A DNA stretch of 64,000 bases from Haloferax sp. Atlit-12N (GTDB lineage Archaea > Halobacteriota > Halobacteria > Halobacteriales > Haloferacaceae): the NCBI RefSeq assembly GCF_003383095.1, contig NZ_PSYW01000001.1:124001-188000 (forward strand), in the 5' to 3' direction. Below the pieces are notes generated by a model. That model was not told where the DNA came from. It saw only the letters and a program-made list of their open reading frames with translations, and searched no databases. A program made the translations under genes and the position numbers. Numbering within the stretch: the stretch's first letter is position 1; each line of letters starts with the position of its first letter. This document shows positions 41,391 to 49,813 of the stretch, in pieces.

Positions 41391-41713
41391 ACTCCGGGGT
41401 TCGCCCGGCCGGTAGTAAAGCTCTCGCGTCGCGGTCGGCGGGTTCCGGTATCGGCTCCGCGACACGCCTCTTCGGGCGGGAGACGCGCCGCGAATCGGCC
41501 GCCGGAACTCGCCGCGAGCGGCCGCAGAGAGCCAAGCGACTCGCCGTTTCGTTCGCCCGGACCGCCCGTGGCGTCCATCCCGAGTACAGTACGCTCGCCC
41601 GCAATATATGTTTGTTGGCAAACAAGAAACCGAGCGACCGCGCCGCCGTCGCCGTCCGGGAGAACGTCGCCGCGTCCGGTACCCTGATACCGGACCCTGC
41701 CGACCCCTCGCGT
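41391..41713. other. Divergent intergenic region between the M24 peptidase and aroA
   Basis: 323 bp without a convincing gene. The only AT-rich part is 41601-41630. It holds a TATA-like AATATATG (41603-41610) and a palindrome TGTTTG-TTGG-CAAACA (41609-41624) overlapping it. If this is the aroA promoter, the mRNA would carry a leader of about 75-80 nt, unusual among its leaderless neighbours. Confidence 0.5.
41609..41624. promoter_or_regulatory. Operator-like palindrome overlapping a TATA element upstream of aroA
   Basis: TGTTTG and CAAACA with a TTGG spacer. It abuts the TATA-like AATATATG at 41603-41610. The position suggests a repressor site; the regulator is unknown. Confidence 0.45.
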
Positions 41714-43006
41714 ATGGACGCGCACGTCTCCCCGTCTCGGGTCGCCGGACGCACCCGAGCGCCGCCGTCGAAGAGTTACACCCACAGAGCCGTCCTCGCC
41801 GCGGGCTACAGCGACGAGGCGGTCGTCCGCGACGCGCTCGTCAGCGCCGACACAAAGGCGACCATGCGCGCGGTCGAGGCCTTCGGCGGGTCGGTCGACC
41901 GCGACGGCCAGACGGTCGAAGTCACCGGCTTCGGCGGCCGTCCGGGCACGCCCGACGACGTGGTCAACTGCGAGAACTCGGGGACGACGATGCGCCTCGT
42001 CACCGGTTGTGCGGCCCTCGGCGAGGGCCTGACGGTTCTCACGGGCGACGCCTCGCTCCGCTCGCGGCCCCACGGCCCGCTTCTCGACGCCGTCTTCGAC
42101 CTCGACGGCCGCGCCGAGAGCACGCGCCGAAACGGACAGGCTCCGCTCGTCGTCGGCGACGGCATGACCGGCGGCACCGTCGAGATTCCCGGCGACGTGT
42201 CCTCGCAGTTCATCACCGCGCTCCTCATGGCCGGCGCGGTCACAGACGAGGGCATCGACGTGGAACTCACGACCGAACTCAAGTCCTCGCCGTACGTCGA
42301 TATCACGCTCGAACTCCTCGCGGACTTCGGCGTAGAAGCGACCCGGACCGACGACGGCTTTTCGGTCCCCGGCGGCCAGTCGTACGCCCCCGAGGGCGGC
42401 GCGTACAGCGTCCCCGGCGACTTCTCGTCCATCTCGTATCTGCTCGCGGCCGGCGCGGTCGCGGGCGCGGAGGGTGAGGACGTCGTCATCGAGGGCGCGC
42501 GACCGTCCGCGCAGGGCGACAGCGCCATCGTCGATATCGTCCGCGACATGGGCGCGACGGTCGAATGGGACGAAGCGGCGGGCGAACTGACCGTCTCCGC
42601 GGCCGACCTCACCGGCACGACCGTGGACGTGGGCGACACGCCCGACCTGCTGCCGACCATCGCGGTCCTCGGCGCTATCGCCGACGGCGACACGGTCATC
42701 GAGAACTGCGAGCACGTCCGGTTCAAGGAGACCGACCGCGTGAGCGCGATGGCGGAGGAACTCGCGAAGATGGGCGCGAACGTCACCGAACAACAGGACC
42801 GCCTCACGATTCACGGCGGCGAGACGGACCTCGTCGGCGCGGCAGTCGACGGCCGCGGCGACCACCGCATCGTCATGTCGCTCGCGGTCGCCGGCCTCGT
42901 CGCGGACGGCGAGACGACGATTGCAGGCAGCGAGCACGTGGACGTGTCGTTCCCGAACTTCTTCGAGGCGATGTCCGACCTCGGTGCCGACATGACCGAG
43001 AACTGA
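41714..43006 (+). CDS. aroA: 3-phosphoshikimate 1-carboxyvinyltransferase (EPSP synthase)
   Basis: It joins phosphoenolpyruvate and shikimate-3-phosphate in the sixth step of the shikimate pathway. The 430-residue protein has [14 protein letters not shown] at about residues 18-31, the [12 protein letters not shown] loop at about 93-104, [15 protein letters not shown], and [13 protein letters not shown]. The last domain has [18 protein letters not shown] and [12 protein letters not shown]. It is divergent from the peptidase gene and followed by a phosphodiesterase gene (66 bp). The ATG at 41714 matches the family start; the long in-frame extension upstream covers the promoter palindrome and is rejected. 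Confidence 0.96.
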   Translation: MDAHVSPSRVAGRTRAPPSKSYTHRAVLAAGYSDEAVVRDALVSADTKATMRAVEAFGGSVDRDGQTVEVTGFGGRPGTPDDVVNCENSGTTMRLVTGCAALGEGLTVLTGDASLRSRPHGPLLDAVFDLDGRAESTRRNGQAPLVVGDGMTGGTVEIPGDVSSQFITALLMAGAVTDEGIDVELTTELKSSPYVDITLELLADFGVEATRTDDGFSVPGGQSYAPEGGAYSVPGDFSSISYLLAAGAVAGAEGEDVVIEGARPSAQGDSAIVDIVRDMGATVEWDEAAGELTVSAADLTGTTVDVGDTPDLLPTIAVLGAIADGDTVIENCEHVRFKETDRVSAMAEELAKMGANVTEQQDRLTIHGGETDLVGAAVDGRGDHRIVMSLAVAGLVADGETTIAGSEHVDVSFPNFFEAMSDLGADMTEN

Positions 43007-43072
43007 GGGCGCGACCTGACAACGACCCGCCCGGACGGAACCTTTTTCGCCCGCCCGGACGCCGACGGTGGT

Positions 43073-44314
43073 ATGTTCGACGCCGACGCACAGGCGCTCC
43101 GCGAGCGACAGTCGGACGGTGACTACCTCCGACCGGCATACGACGACTGGTGTTTCTCGCGGATTCCGGGGACCGTCGCCGACCTGCTCGGCGCGGATGT
43201 CGGGCCCCGACTCCCCGCGTCGGCGACCGAGGGCTACGACGACGTGTCGCAGGTTGTCGTCTTTCTCGTCGACGGCTTCGGCCTCGCCCAGTGGGACGGC
43301 GAGCGCGACCGAATCTCCTTCCTCCGCGAGTTCGAGCGCGCGGGTCGCGTCACGCCGCTCACCTCCGTCTTCCCCTCTGAGACGGCCGCCGCGATGAACA
43401 CGTTCCACTCGGGGGCGTTGCCGTCGGAGCACGGCGTCGTCGGCTGGAACGTCTACGACCCCGACGCCGACGAGATGTTCGAGGCGTTGCCCTTCCTCCG
43501 GAAGGACGGCACCGAACCGGAGCGACTCGACCACGCCGACGTAGCCGACTGCGAGAGCGTCTACCCCGAGCTCGCCGACGCGGGCGTCGAGGCGCACCAC
43601 GTGACGCCGTTCCCGTCCGAGGAGACGGTCCCGCACACCTACGACCCGGAAGACCTCTCGACGTTCTCGGACGCCTTCGACGAGGCGGCCGAGTCGGCCG
43701 TGGACCCGTCGTACGTCTTCGCGTACCTCCCGCAGACCGACGCCGTGGCTCACGGCGAGGGCGTCGACTCCGAGGCGTACCGCGAGACGGCCGCCGAGAC
43801 CTTCGCCCGCGTGGAAGACGCGATAGCGACGCTCGCCGAAACGACCGGCGACGAAGACGCGGGCGAGACGCTCGTCTGCGTCACCGCCGACCACGGCCTC
43901 GTCGACACCGACCCCGAGCGCAACCCCGACCTCTCGGAACCGCCGTTCGACCTCGTCTCGGACCTGCGGACGCTCACGGACGGGACGCCGATTCGGTTCT
44001 CGGGAAGCCCGCGGAACGTCCACCTCCACCTGCGGGACGACCGAATCGACCCCGTCTACGACCTGCTCACGGCCGAGTTGGACGCGCGTGTGTTCCGGAA
44101 GCGCGAGGTGTTAGAGCGGGGACTGTTCGGTCCCGACCCCTCGCCGACGTTCGAGCGACGCCTCGGCGACCTCGTGGTCGTCCACCGAGACCTCGGCGTC
44201 TGGTACGGCGACGAGGAACCGGGGAACCTCGGTTTCGTCGCCATGCACGGCGGTCTCCACCCCGACGAGATGCTGATTCCGTTCGCGACGGCGACGCTGG
44301 ACTCACTCCGCTGA
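43073..44314 (+). CDS. Type I phosphodiesterase / nucleotide pyrophosphatase family protein
   Basis: A 413-residue alkaline-phosphatase-superfamily enzyme. Metal and nucleophile motifs are VVVFLVDGFGLAQWD (first Asp), a nucleophile region VFPSETAAAMNTFHSG (Thr/Ser), the EHGVVGWNVYDPDADE loop, YLPQTDAVAHGEG (Asp and His) and VTADHGLVDTDPER (Asp-His). It probably cleaves phosphodiester or pyrophosphate bonds in a nucleotide-like substrate. No signal peptide is visible, so it is cytoplasmic. Its 3' end overlaps the convergent gene by 12 bases. Confidence 0.9.
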   Translation: MFDADAQALRERQSDGDYLRPAYDDWCFSRIPGTVADLLGADVGPRLPASATEGYDDVSQVVVFLVDGFGLAQWDGERDRISFLREFERAGRVTPLTSVFPSETAAAMNTFHSGALPSEHGVVGWNVYDPDADEMFEALPFLRKDGTEPERLDHADVADCESVYPELADAGVEAHHVTPFPSEETVPHTYDPEDLSTFSDAFDEAAESAVDPSYVFAYLPQTDAVAHGEGVDSEAYRETAAETFARVEDAIATLAETTGDEDAGETLVCVTADHGLVDTDPERNPDLSEPPFDLVSDLRTLTDGTPIRFSGSPRNVHLHLRDDRIDPVYDLLTAELDARVFRKREVLERGLFGPDPSPTFERRLGDLVVVHRDLGVWYGDEEPGNLGFVAMHGGLHPDEMLIPFATATLDSLR

Positions 44315-44833
44315 GTCAGGGTCGGGGCCGCGACCCGTCACGCCGGTCTCCTTCACGACGGCGTCGACCCACCAGAGTTTGAGGGCCATCACGCCGAGCG
44401 TGCCGAGGAGCGTGCCGACCGGCCTGCGCCGTATGGCCGAGGCGACGGCGTAGAGCGTGACCGGGACGTTGAGCAGGTTGAGCACGTTCGGGTAGTCGAG
44501 CCCCATCGTCCCGCGCTCGGCGTCGAGCCACTCGCGCTCGGCGAGGACGATTCGGCTAAGGTAGTTGTCCGTGCGCGCGGGGCGCGGGAACAACACCGGG
44601 TTGACCGCGGTGAACGCGAAGGCAGCGAGAAAGAGCCGGCGGTCCCGTCGGTAGAGGGCGTACATCAACACCGGGTAGACGAGGATGCGCGTGCCGACGC
44701 TCCACGGGTTGGCGTGGCGCTCCCAGAAGGTCGCTTCGAGGCGGTCGCGGAGTCCGGAAGCGGAAGGAGACGCGGCGTCGGGGTCGGGACCGGAATTGGA
44801 GGCGTTGGGGTCGGAGGAAGGCGGCGATTCCAT
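44303..44833 (-). CDS. Haloarchaeal membrane protein (DUF6653-like)
   Basis: A 176-residue protein with an acidic, Pro/Ser-rich N-terminus (about 1-28), a conserved-looking stretch FWERHANPWSVGTRILVYPV, and four hydrophobic segments, with the loop RPARTDNYLSRIVLAEREW between the second and third. I believe the RHANPWS signature belongs to the family listed as DUF6653; function unknown. The ATG at 44833 is used. Its 3' end overlaps the phosphodiesterase gene by 12 bases in the convergent direction. Confidence 0.68.
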   Translation of the reverse strand: MESPPSSDPNASNSGPDPDAASPSASGLRDRLEATFWERHANPWSVGTRILVYPVLMYALYRRDRRLFLAAFAFTAVNPVLFPRPARTDNYLSRIVLAEREWLDAERGTMGLDYPNVLNLLNVPVTLYAVASAIRRRPVGTLLGTLGVMALKLWWVDAVVKETGVTGRGPDPDSAE

Positions 44834-44908
44834 ACGGCGGATTCGTCGGCATCGACTATGAACGTGCGGTCGCAGAACCCCCGCCCACGATTGCACCTTT
44901 CTACAAAC

Positions 44909-44916
44909 ACTAAATG
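44909..44916 (+). promoter_or_regulatory. TATA-like element of aroC
   Basis: ACTAAATG about 28 bp before the ATG at 44940, fitting a leaderless aroC transcript. Confidence 0.4.
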
Positions 44917-44939
44917 GGCGGCCACCCGAGGGGCGGGTA

Positions 44940-46097
44940 ATGAATGGCAACGAATTCGGTCGTCTCTTTCAGATGACCACCTACGGCGAGAGCCACGGCG
45001 ACGCGATGGGCGTCACGGTGTCCGGCTGTCCCGCCGGCGTGGAGCTGTCGGTCGAAGACGTACAGCACGAACTGGACCGGCGGAAGCCGGGCCAGTCGAT
45101 GATTACGACGAGCCGCGGCGAACCGGACGCCGTCGTCGTCAACTCCGGCGTGCAGGACGGCTACACGACGGGCACGCCCATCGGGATGGTCGTCCAGAAC
45201 AAGGACGCCCGCTCGGGCAAGTACGAGCCCTACGTGACCGCGCCGCGGCCCTCCCACGGCGACTTCACGTACTCGGCGAAGTTCGGCACGCGCAACTGGG
45301 GCGGCGGCGGGCGCTCGTCCGCGCGCGAGACGGTGAACTGGGTCGCCGCCGGCGCGGTGGCGAAGCAGGTCATCGAGCAGAGCGACTACGACATCGAAAT
45401 CAAGGCGCACGTGAACCAAATCGGCGACGTGGAAGCGCCGGAGGTCTCCTTCGACGACCTGCGCGAGCACACGGAGGAAAACGACGTGCGGTGTGCGCAC
45501 CCCGAGACGGCGGCGGAGATGCAGGAGCTCATCGAGGAGTACCAGAAGGAAGGTGACTCCATCGGCGGCTCGATTTACTTCGAGGCGCAGGGCGTCCCGC
45601 GCGGCCTCGGCGCGCCGCGGTTCGACTCTTTCTCGGCGCGGCTCGGACAGGCGCTCATGTCGGTGCCGGCGGCGACGGCCTTCGAGTTCGGCCTCGGCCG
45701 CGCGGCCCGCGAGTGGACTGGCCACGACCGCAACGAGAACTGGGAGTTCGACGAGGAGGGCGACCCCCGCCCGGTCGGCAACAAACACGGTGGCATCCAG
45801 GGCGGCATCACGACCGGCGAACCGGTGTACGGCGAACTGACGCTCCACGCGCCCACGTCCATCCCGAAGAAACAGCGGACCGTCGACTGGGAGACCGGCG
45901 AGGAAAAGGAGATTCAGGTCGTCGGCCGGCACGACCCCGTGCTCCCACCCCGCGGCGTCCCGGTCGTCGAGGCGATGCTCTACGTGACTATCCTCGACTT
46001 CATGCTCCTCGGCGGACGCATCAACCCCGACCGCCTCGACGGGCAGGCCGGCGAGTACGACACCCCGTACCACCCGTCGAGTCCCGACAACGAGTAA
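44940..46097 (+). CDS. aroC: Chorismate synthase
   Basis: It converts EPSP to chorismate with reduced FMN. The 385-residue protein begins with the family start GRLFQMTTYGESHGDAMGVT. It shows RRKPGQSMITTSRGEPD-like sequence at about 41-57, TGTPIGMVVQNKDARS, RPSHGDFTYSAKFGTRNWGGGGRSSARET (first FMN loop, about 100-128) and HGGIQGGITTGEP near residue 284. Two consecutive near-start codons give MNG; the ATG at 44940 is used. It is transcribed alone and followed by a 194-bp AT-rich space before porA. Confidence 0.97.
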   Translation: MNGNEFGRLFQMTTYGESHGDAMGVTVSGCPAGVELSVEDVQHELDRRKPGQSMITTSRGEPDAVVVNSGVQDGYTTGTPIGMVVQNKDARSGKYEPYVTAPRPSHGDFTYSAKFGTRNWGGGGRSSARETVNWVAAGAVAKQVIEQSDYDIEIKAHVNQIGDVEAPEVSFDDLREHTEENDVRCAHPETAAEMQELIEEYQKEGDSIGGSIYFEAQGVPRGLGAPRFDSFSARLGQALMSVPAATAFEFGLGRAAREWTGHDRNENWEFDEEGDPRPVGNKHGGIQGGITTGEPVYGELTLHAPTSIPKKQRTVDWETGEEKEIQVVGRHDPVLPPRGVPVVEAMLYVTILDFMLLGGRINPDRLDGQAGEYDTPYHPSSPDNE

Positions 46098-46291
46098 CAA
46101 ATCCCGCGTTATCGTTCACTCTATTCCGCGGGCGTGACAGCCCGTTTGTCCACTTTCGATGGTGGGACGGTGAGTCAGTTTAACAATATTAAGTCCTTCA
46201 TTATCTTTCCTTGTTAATCCATAGCAAAGTCTTTAATCGGACCCTCCCCAACTTTTCAGGTAGCGCCCCAGCGGGGCCGTGAGCTCAACAT
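46098..46291. promoter_or_regulatory. Promoter and leader region of porAB
   Basis: After the aroC stop there is a hairpin CGGGC/GCCCG that may end that transcript. It is followed by an AT-rich block (46170-46240) with TTTAAT at 46232-46237. A second small hairpin GCCCC-AGC-GGGGC (46265-46277) lies in the presumed porA leader of about 30 nt. The repeated GTTAATC / TTTAATC words at about 46213-46239 may be regulatory. Confidence 0.4.
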
Positions 46292-48187
46292 ATGACTGAC
46301 CACGAACTTATCTGGCGGATCGCAGGGGGTTCCGGTGACGGTATCGCCTCGACGAGCCAGAACTTCGCCAAAGCCCTGATGCGAGCGGGGCTACACGTTT
46401 TCACGCATCGACACTATCCATCGCGCATCCGCGGTGGCCACACGTACACGGAAGTGCGCGTCAGCGCAGACCCCGTCAAGTCTCGCGGCGACGGGTACAA
46501 CTTCCTCCTCGCCCTCGGTGACTCCTTCGCCCGGAACCCGAGCGAGGGTGCCTACTACGGCAACGAGGAGATCAAGCCGCTCTCGGAGAACCTCGACGAA
46601 CTCAACGAAGGCGGCGTCATCGTCTACGACTCCGGTCTGCTCGACGCCTCCGAAATCGAGGACTTCGACGAGCGCGTCGAGGAGAACGACTGGCACGTCT
46701 ACGACATCGACCTGCGCACCATCGCCCGCGAACACGGTCGCGAGGTCATGCGCAACACCGCCGGTGTCGCCGTCACGTGCGCCATCGCCGGCATCGAACC
46801 CGACGTCATCAAGAGCCTGATGTCGGACGCGATGCCCGACAAGATTCTCGAACCGAACCTGACCGTCTTCGACGACGCCTACGAGATGGTCCAGGAGGAG
46901 TACGACGTCGAGGCTCCCGACGTGTCCGCGCCGACCGGCGAACACGACGAAGAGCAGGTGCTTCTCTCCGGCTCCGACGCCATCGCGTACGGTGCCATCG
47001 ACGAAGGCTGCCGCTTCATCGCGGGCTACCCGATGACCCCGTGGACGGAAGTCTTCACCATCATGACCCAGAACCTCCCCGAACTCGGCGGCATCTCCGA
47101 GCAGGTGGAGGACGAAATCGCCGCGGCCGCGCTGGCAATCGGTGCCTCCCACGCGGGCGTCAAGGCGATGTCCGGCTCTTCCGGTGGCGGCTTTTCGCTC
47201 ATGTCCGAGCCGCTCGGTCTCGCAGAGATTACCGAGACGCCGCTCGTTCTCGTCGAGGCAATGCGCGCCGGTCCCTCGACGGGTATGCCGACGAAGCCCG
47301 AGCAGTCCGACCTCGAGCACGTCCTGTACACCTCGCAGGGCGACTCTCACCGCATCGTCTTCGCGCCCGGCACCGCCGCCGAGGCGTACTACCAGACGCG
47401 CAAGGCGTTCCAGATCGCCTACGAGTACCAGATTCCGTCCATCGTCCTCTACGACCAGAAGCTCGGCGGCGAGCTTTCGAACGTCCCGGCGTCGGTCTTC
47501 GACGAGGAGCCGAACGCCGACCTCGGCTCGGTCCTGACGGAAGCGGAACTCGAAGACGCGCCGCACGACGACTCCGGCAAGTACCAGCGCTTCCAGCACG
47601 ACACCGAAAACGGCGTCTCGCCGCGTTCGCTGCCGGGCCAGAAGGGCGGTCGCTACCTCGCAACGGGTAACGAGCACATGCCCGCGGGGCACATCTCGGA
47701 GTCCCCCGAGAACCGCGTCGCGCAGATGAACCGCCGCATGCAGAAGGTCGACAACATCCGCGCCGAACTCGACGCCGACGGCGAGTTCAACACGATCCAC
47801 GGCGACGAGGACGCCGACCTCGGCCTCATCACCTTCGGCAGCCAGCAGGGCACCGTCGAAGAGGCCGCCGACGTTCTCAACGAGAAGGGCCACTCGGTCA
47901 AGGTCCTCGGCGTCTCCGAGATGATGCCGTTCCCGAAACAGCAGGTCGCGGACTTCCTCGACAGCGTCGACGAGGCGCTCGTCGTCGAGATGACCGCCTC
48001 CGCCCAGTTCCGCGGACTCATCTCCAAGGAACTCGGCGGCTACGGCGACCAGATGTCGAGCCTCCTCAAGTACAACGGCAACCCGTTCGAGCCCGCCGAC
48101 ATCGTCGAGGGCTTCGAGACGGCGCTCCTCGAAGGCGAGGAGCTCCCAGACAACCGCACGAAGTTCGTCCCCAAGGTGGGTGAATAA
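46292..48187 (+). CDS. porA: Pyruvate:ferredoxin oxidoreductase, alpha subunit (gamma-alpha fusion)
   Basis: It decarboxylates pyruvate to acetyl-CoA with ferredoxin as acceptor; haloarchaea use this instead of pyruvate dehydrogenase. The 631-residue chain fuses the gamma domain (residues about 1-190, starting LIWRIAGGSGDGIASTSQNF) to the alpha domain (from about 215, GSDAIAYGAIDEGCRFIAGY and AGPSTGMPTKPEQSD). The C-terminal transketolase-like domain includes LGLITFGSQQGTVEEAADVL. The length matches PorA (about 630) rather than the shorter 2-oxoglutarate KorA, so I call it porA, but 2-oxoacid specificity is inferred. porB starts four bases after its stop. Confidence 0.9.
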   Translation: MTDHELIWRIAGGSGDGIASTSQNFAKALMRAGLHVFTHRHYPSRIRGGHTYTEVRVSADPVKSRGDGYNFLLALGDSFARNPSEGAYYGNEEIKPLSENLDELNEGGVIVYDSGLLDASEIEDFDERVEENDWHVYDIDLRTIAREHGREVMRNTAGVAVTCAIAGIEPDVIKSLMSDAMPDKILEPNLTVFDDAYEMVQEEYDVEAPDVSAPTGEHDEEQVLLSGSDAIAYGAIDEGCRFIAGYPMTPWTEVFTIMTQNLPELGGISEQVEDEIAAAALAIGASHAGVKAMSGSSGGGFSLMSEPLGLAEITETPLVLVEAMRAGPSTGMPTKPEQSDLEHVLYTSQGDSHRIVFAPGTAAEAYYQTRKAFQIAYEYQIPSIVLYDQKLGGELSNVPASVFDEEPNADLGSVLTEAELEDAPHDDSGKYQRFQHDTENGVSPRSLPGQKGGRYLATGNEHMPAGHISESPENRVAQMNRRMQKVDNIRAELDADGEFNTIHGDEDADLGLITFGSQQGTVEEAADVLNEKGHSVKVLGVSEMMPFPKQQVADFLDSVDEALVVEMTASAQFRGLISKELGGYGDQMSSLLKYNGNPFEPADIVEGFETALLEGEELPDNRTKFVPKVGE

Positions 48188-48190
48188 ATC

Positions 48191-49129
48191 ATGAGTGCAT
48201 TCAGCGCAATCGGTGAAGAAACGGAGCAGGACCAAAACGAGTTCACCCCCGGACTCGAACCCCAGCCGACGTGGTGTCCGGGCTGTGGTGACTTCGGTGT
48301 CCTCAAGGCGCTCAAAGGCGCGGCGGCCGAACTCGGCCTCTCGCCCGACGAGATGATGGTGACGACCGGTATCGGCTGTTCCGGCAAGCTCAACAGCTAC
48401 TTCAACAGCTACGGCTTCCACACCATCCACGGCCGCTCGCTGCCCATCGCCCGCGCCGCGAAGCTGGCGAACCCCGGTCTGACCGTGGTCGCCGCCGGCG
48501 GCGACGGTGACGGCTACGGCATCGGTGGCAACCACTTCATGCACACCGCTCGTGAGAACCACGACATCACCTACATCGTGTTCAACAACGAGATCTTCGG
48601 CCTCACGAAGGGCCAGACCTCGCCCACGTCGCCGATGGGTCACAAGTCGAAGACCCAGCCCCACGGCTCGGCCAAGACGCCGCTCCGCCCGCTCTCGATG
48701 TCCCTGAACGCCGGGGCGTCGTACGTCGCGCGGACGGCCGCTGTCAACCCGAACCAGGCGAAGGACATCATCGTGGAAGCCATCCAGCACGACGGCTTCT
48801 CCCACGTTGACTTCCTCACGCAGTGTCCGACGTGGAACAAGGACGCCCGTCAGTACGTCCCGTACATCGACATCAACGACTCCGACGACTACGAGTTCGA
48901 CAACACGAACCGCTCGGAGGCCTCTGAGATGATGTTCGAGACGGAGAACGCCCTCCACGAGGGCACCGTCCTCACCGGCCGGTACTACGTCGACGAAGAC
49001 CGCCCGTCCTACCAGCAGGAGAAACAGCGCATCGGCGAGATGCCCGAAGAGCCGCTCGCGGAGCGCTACTTCGACGACTCCTACGAGTGGGAGCGGACGT
49101 TCGACAACTTCCTCGACAAGCACAAGTAA
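48191..49129 (+). CDS. porB: Pyruvate:ferredoxin oxidoreductase, beta subunit
   Basis: The thiamine-diphosphate-binding partner of PorA, 312 residues. It has the CPGCGDFGVLKAL cysteine motif at about residues 27-39, the TPP-Mg motif GGDGDGYGIGGNHFMH (about 103-118) and IVFNNEIFGLTKGQTSPTSP. The C-terminal 60 residues are acidic and specific to haloarchaea. It is separated from porA by three bases and translated from the same mRNA. The Lrp-type regulator that follows has its own promoter. Confidence 0.93.
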   Translation: MSAFSAIGEETEQDQNEFTPGLEPQPTWCPGCGDFGVLKALKGAAAELGLSPDEMMVTTGIGCSGKLNSYFNSYGFHTIHGRSLPIARAAKLANPGLTVVAAGGDGDGYGIGGNHFMHTARENHDITYIVFNNEIFGLTKGQTSPTSPMGHKSKTQPHGSAKTPLRPLSMSLNAGASYVARTAAVNPNQAKDIIVEAIQHDGFSHVDFLTQCPTWNKDARQYVPYIDINDSDDYEFDNTNRSEASEMMFETENALHEGTVLTGRYYVDEDRPSYQQEKQRIGEMPEEPLAERYFDDSYEWERTFDNFLDKHK

Positions 49130-49213
49130 CGCCGACGACGCCGTAGTCGGCGCTCGGTTTTCGACCGGCGGCCGCGCCGGTTCGATGTGACCGAGAACCC
49201 TTTTCGGATTCGC

Positions 49214-49224
49214 AAGATATTTTT
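49214..49224 (+). promoter_or_regulatory. TATA-like element of the Lrp-type regulator
   Basis: AAGATATTTTT about 29 bp before the ATG at 49248. It supports this start over an in-frame GTG at 49230. Confidence 0.5.
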
Positions 49225-49247
49225 CTCCCGTGGGAAAACCAACGGGC

Positions 49248-49676
49248 ATGGAAACCACGTCCACGGAAGGACGCATCCTCGCGGTCTTGGAGGAAGACGC
49301 GAAGGCGTCGTACGCCCAGATCGCAGACAGGGCGGACGTGTCGAAGCCGACAGTTCGGAAGTACATCCGAAAACTCGAAGACGACGGCGTCATCATCGGT
49401 TACTCGGCCGACATCGACCCGAAGAAACTCGCCGGGCAGTCTATCGCCATGGTCGGCATCGACGCGACCAGCGAGCGCTACGTCGAGGTCACGCGCATCC
49501 TCAAGGAACTCGACTCGGTGGAGGCGCTGTACACGTCCTCCGGCGACCACATGCTGATGGCCGAGGTCCGCGCCGTCGACGGCGACTCCCTCGGCGACGT
49601 TATCTCCGACGAGATTCTGTCTATCGACGGCGTCACGGCCGCACACCCCTCGTTCCTGCAAGAGCGACTGAAGTGA
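49248..49676 (+). CDS. Lrp/AsnC-family transcriptional regulator
   Basis: A 142-residue feast/famine regulator. The N-terminal helix-turn-helix (about residues 6-55) includes EGRILAVLEEDAKASYAQIA and SKPTVRKYIRKLEDDGVIIG. The C-terminal RAM/AsnC domain has the strand-helix pattern SIAMVGIDATSERYVEVTRI and ALYTSSGDHMLMAEVRAVD. These regulators respond to amino acids and often control nitrogen or central metabolism. Position next to porAB suggests a possible target. The ATG at 49248 is supported by the TATA-like element. Confidence 0.92.
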   Translation: METTSTEGRILAVLEEDAKASYAQIADRADVSKPTVRKYIRKLEDDGVIIGYSADIDPKKLAGQSIAMVGIDATSERYVEVTRILKELDSVEALYTSSGDHMLMAEVRAVDGDSLGDVISDEILSIDGVTAAHPSFLQERLK

Positions 49677-49735
49677 CGCGACCGACGACGGCCGACGACG
49701 ACCGATAGCGACCGACCGCGACCGGCCCGCCGCGT

Positions 49736-49753
49736 CCTTCCTTCCTTCCTTCC
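49736..49753 (+). repeat. CCTT tetranucleotide repeat
   Basis: Four CCTT units plus CC (18 bp) in the space upstream of dinB, followed by a pyrimidine-rich stretch. Such tracts can change in copy number. Confidence 0.8.
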
Positions 49754-49776
49754 TCGCTTTACTTTCGCCGCGCTAT

Positions 49777-49788
49777 CTGAAGCTTCAG
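49777..49788. promoter_or_regulatory. Perfect 12-bp palindrome upstream of dinB
   Basis: CTGAAG-CTTCAG ends 25 bp before the dinB ATG, close to the expected TATA position (GCTATCTG at 49772-49779). It is a possible operator for a damage-inducible gene; no LexA is known in haloarchaea. Confidence 0.4.
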
Positions 49789-49813
49789 GTGCGTCGCGCC
49801 CGTCACCTCGACT

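Noticed and set aside
41261..44029. 922-codon open frame on the minus strand opposite aroA and the phosphodiesterase
   Set aside because: High GC produces long shadow frames; the translation is Arg/Val/Asp-rich without any domain, while the plus strand encodes two clear enzymes.
46391..49396. 1001-codon open frame opposite porAB
   Set aside because: Composition is that of a reverse-complement shadow of porA and porB.
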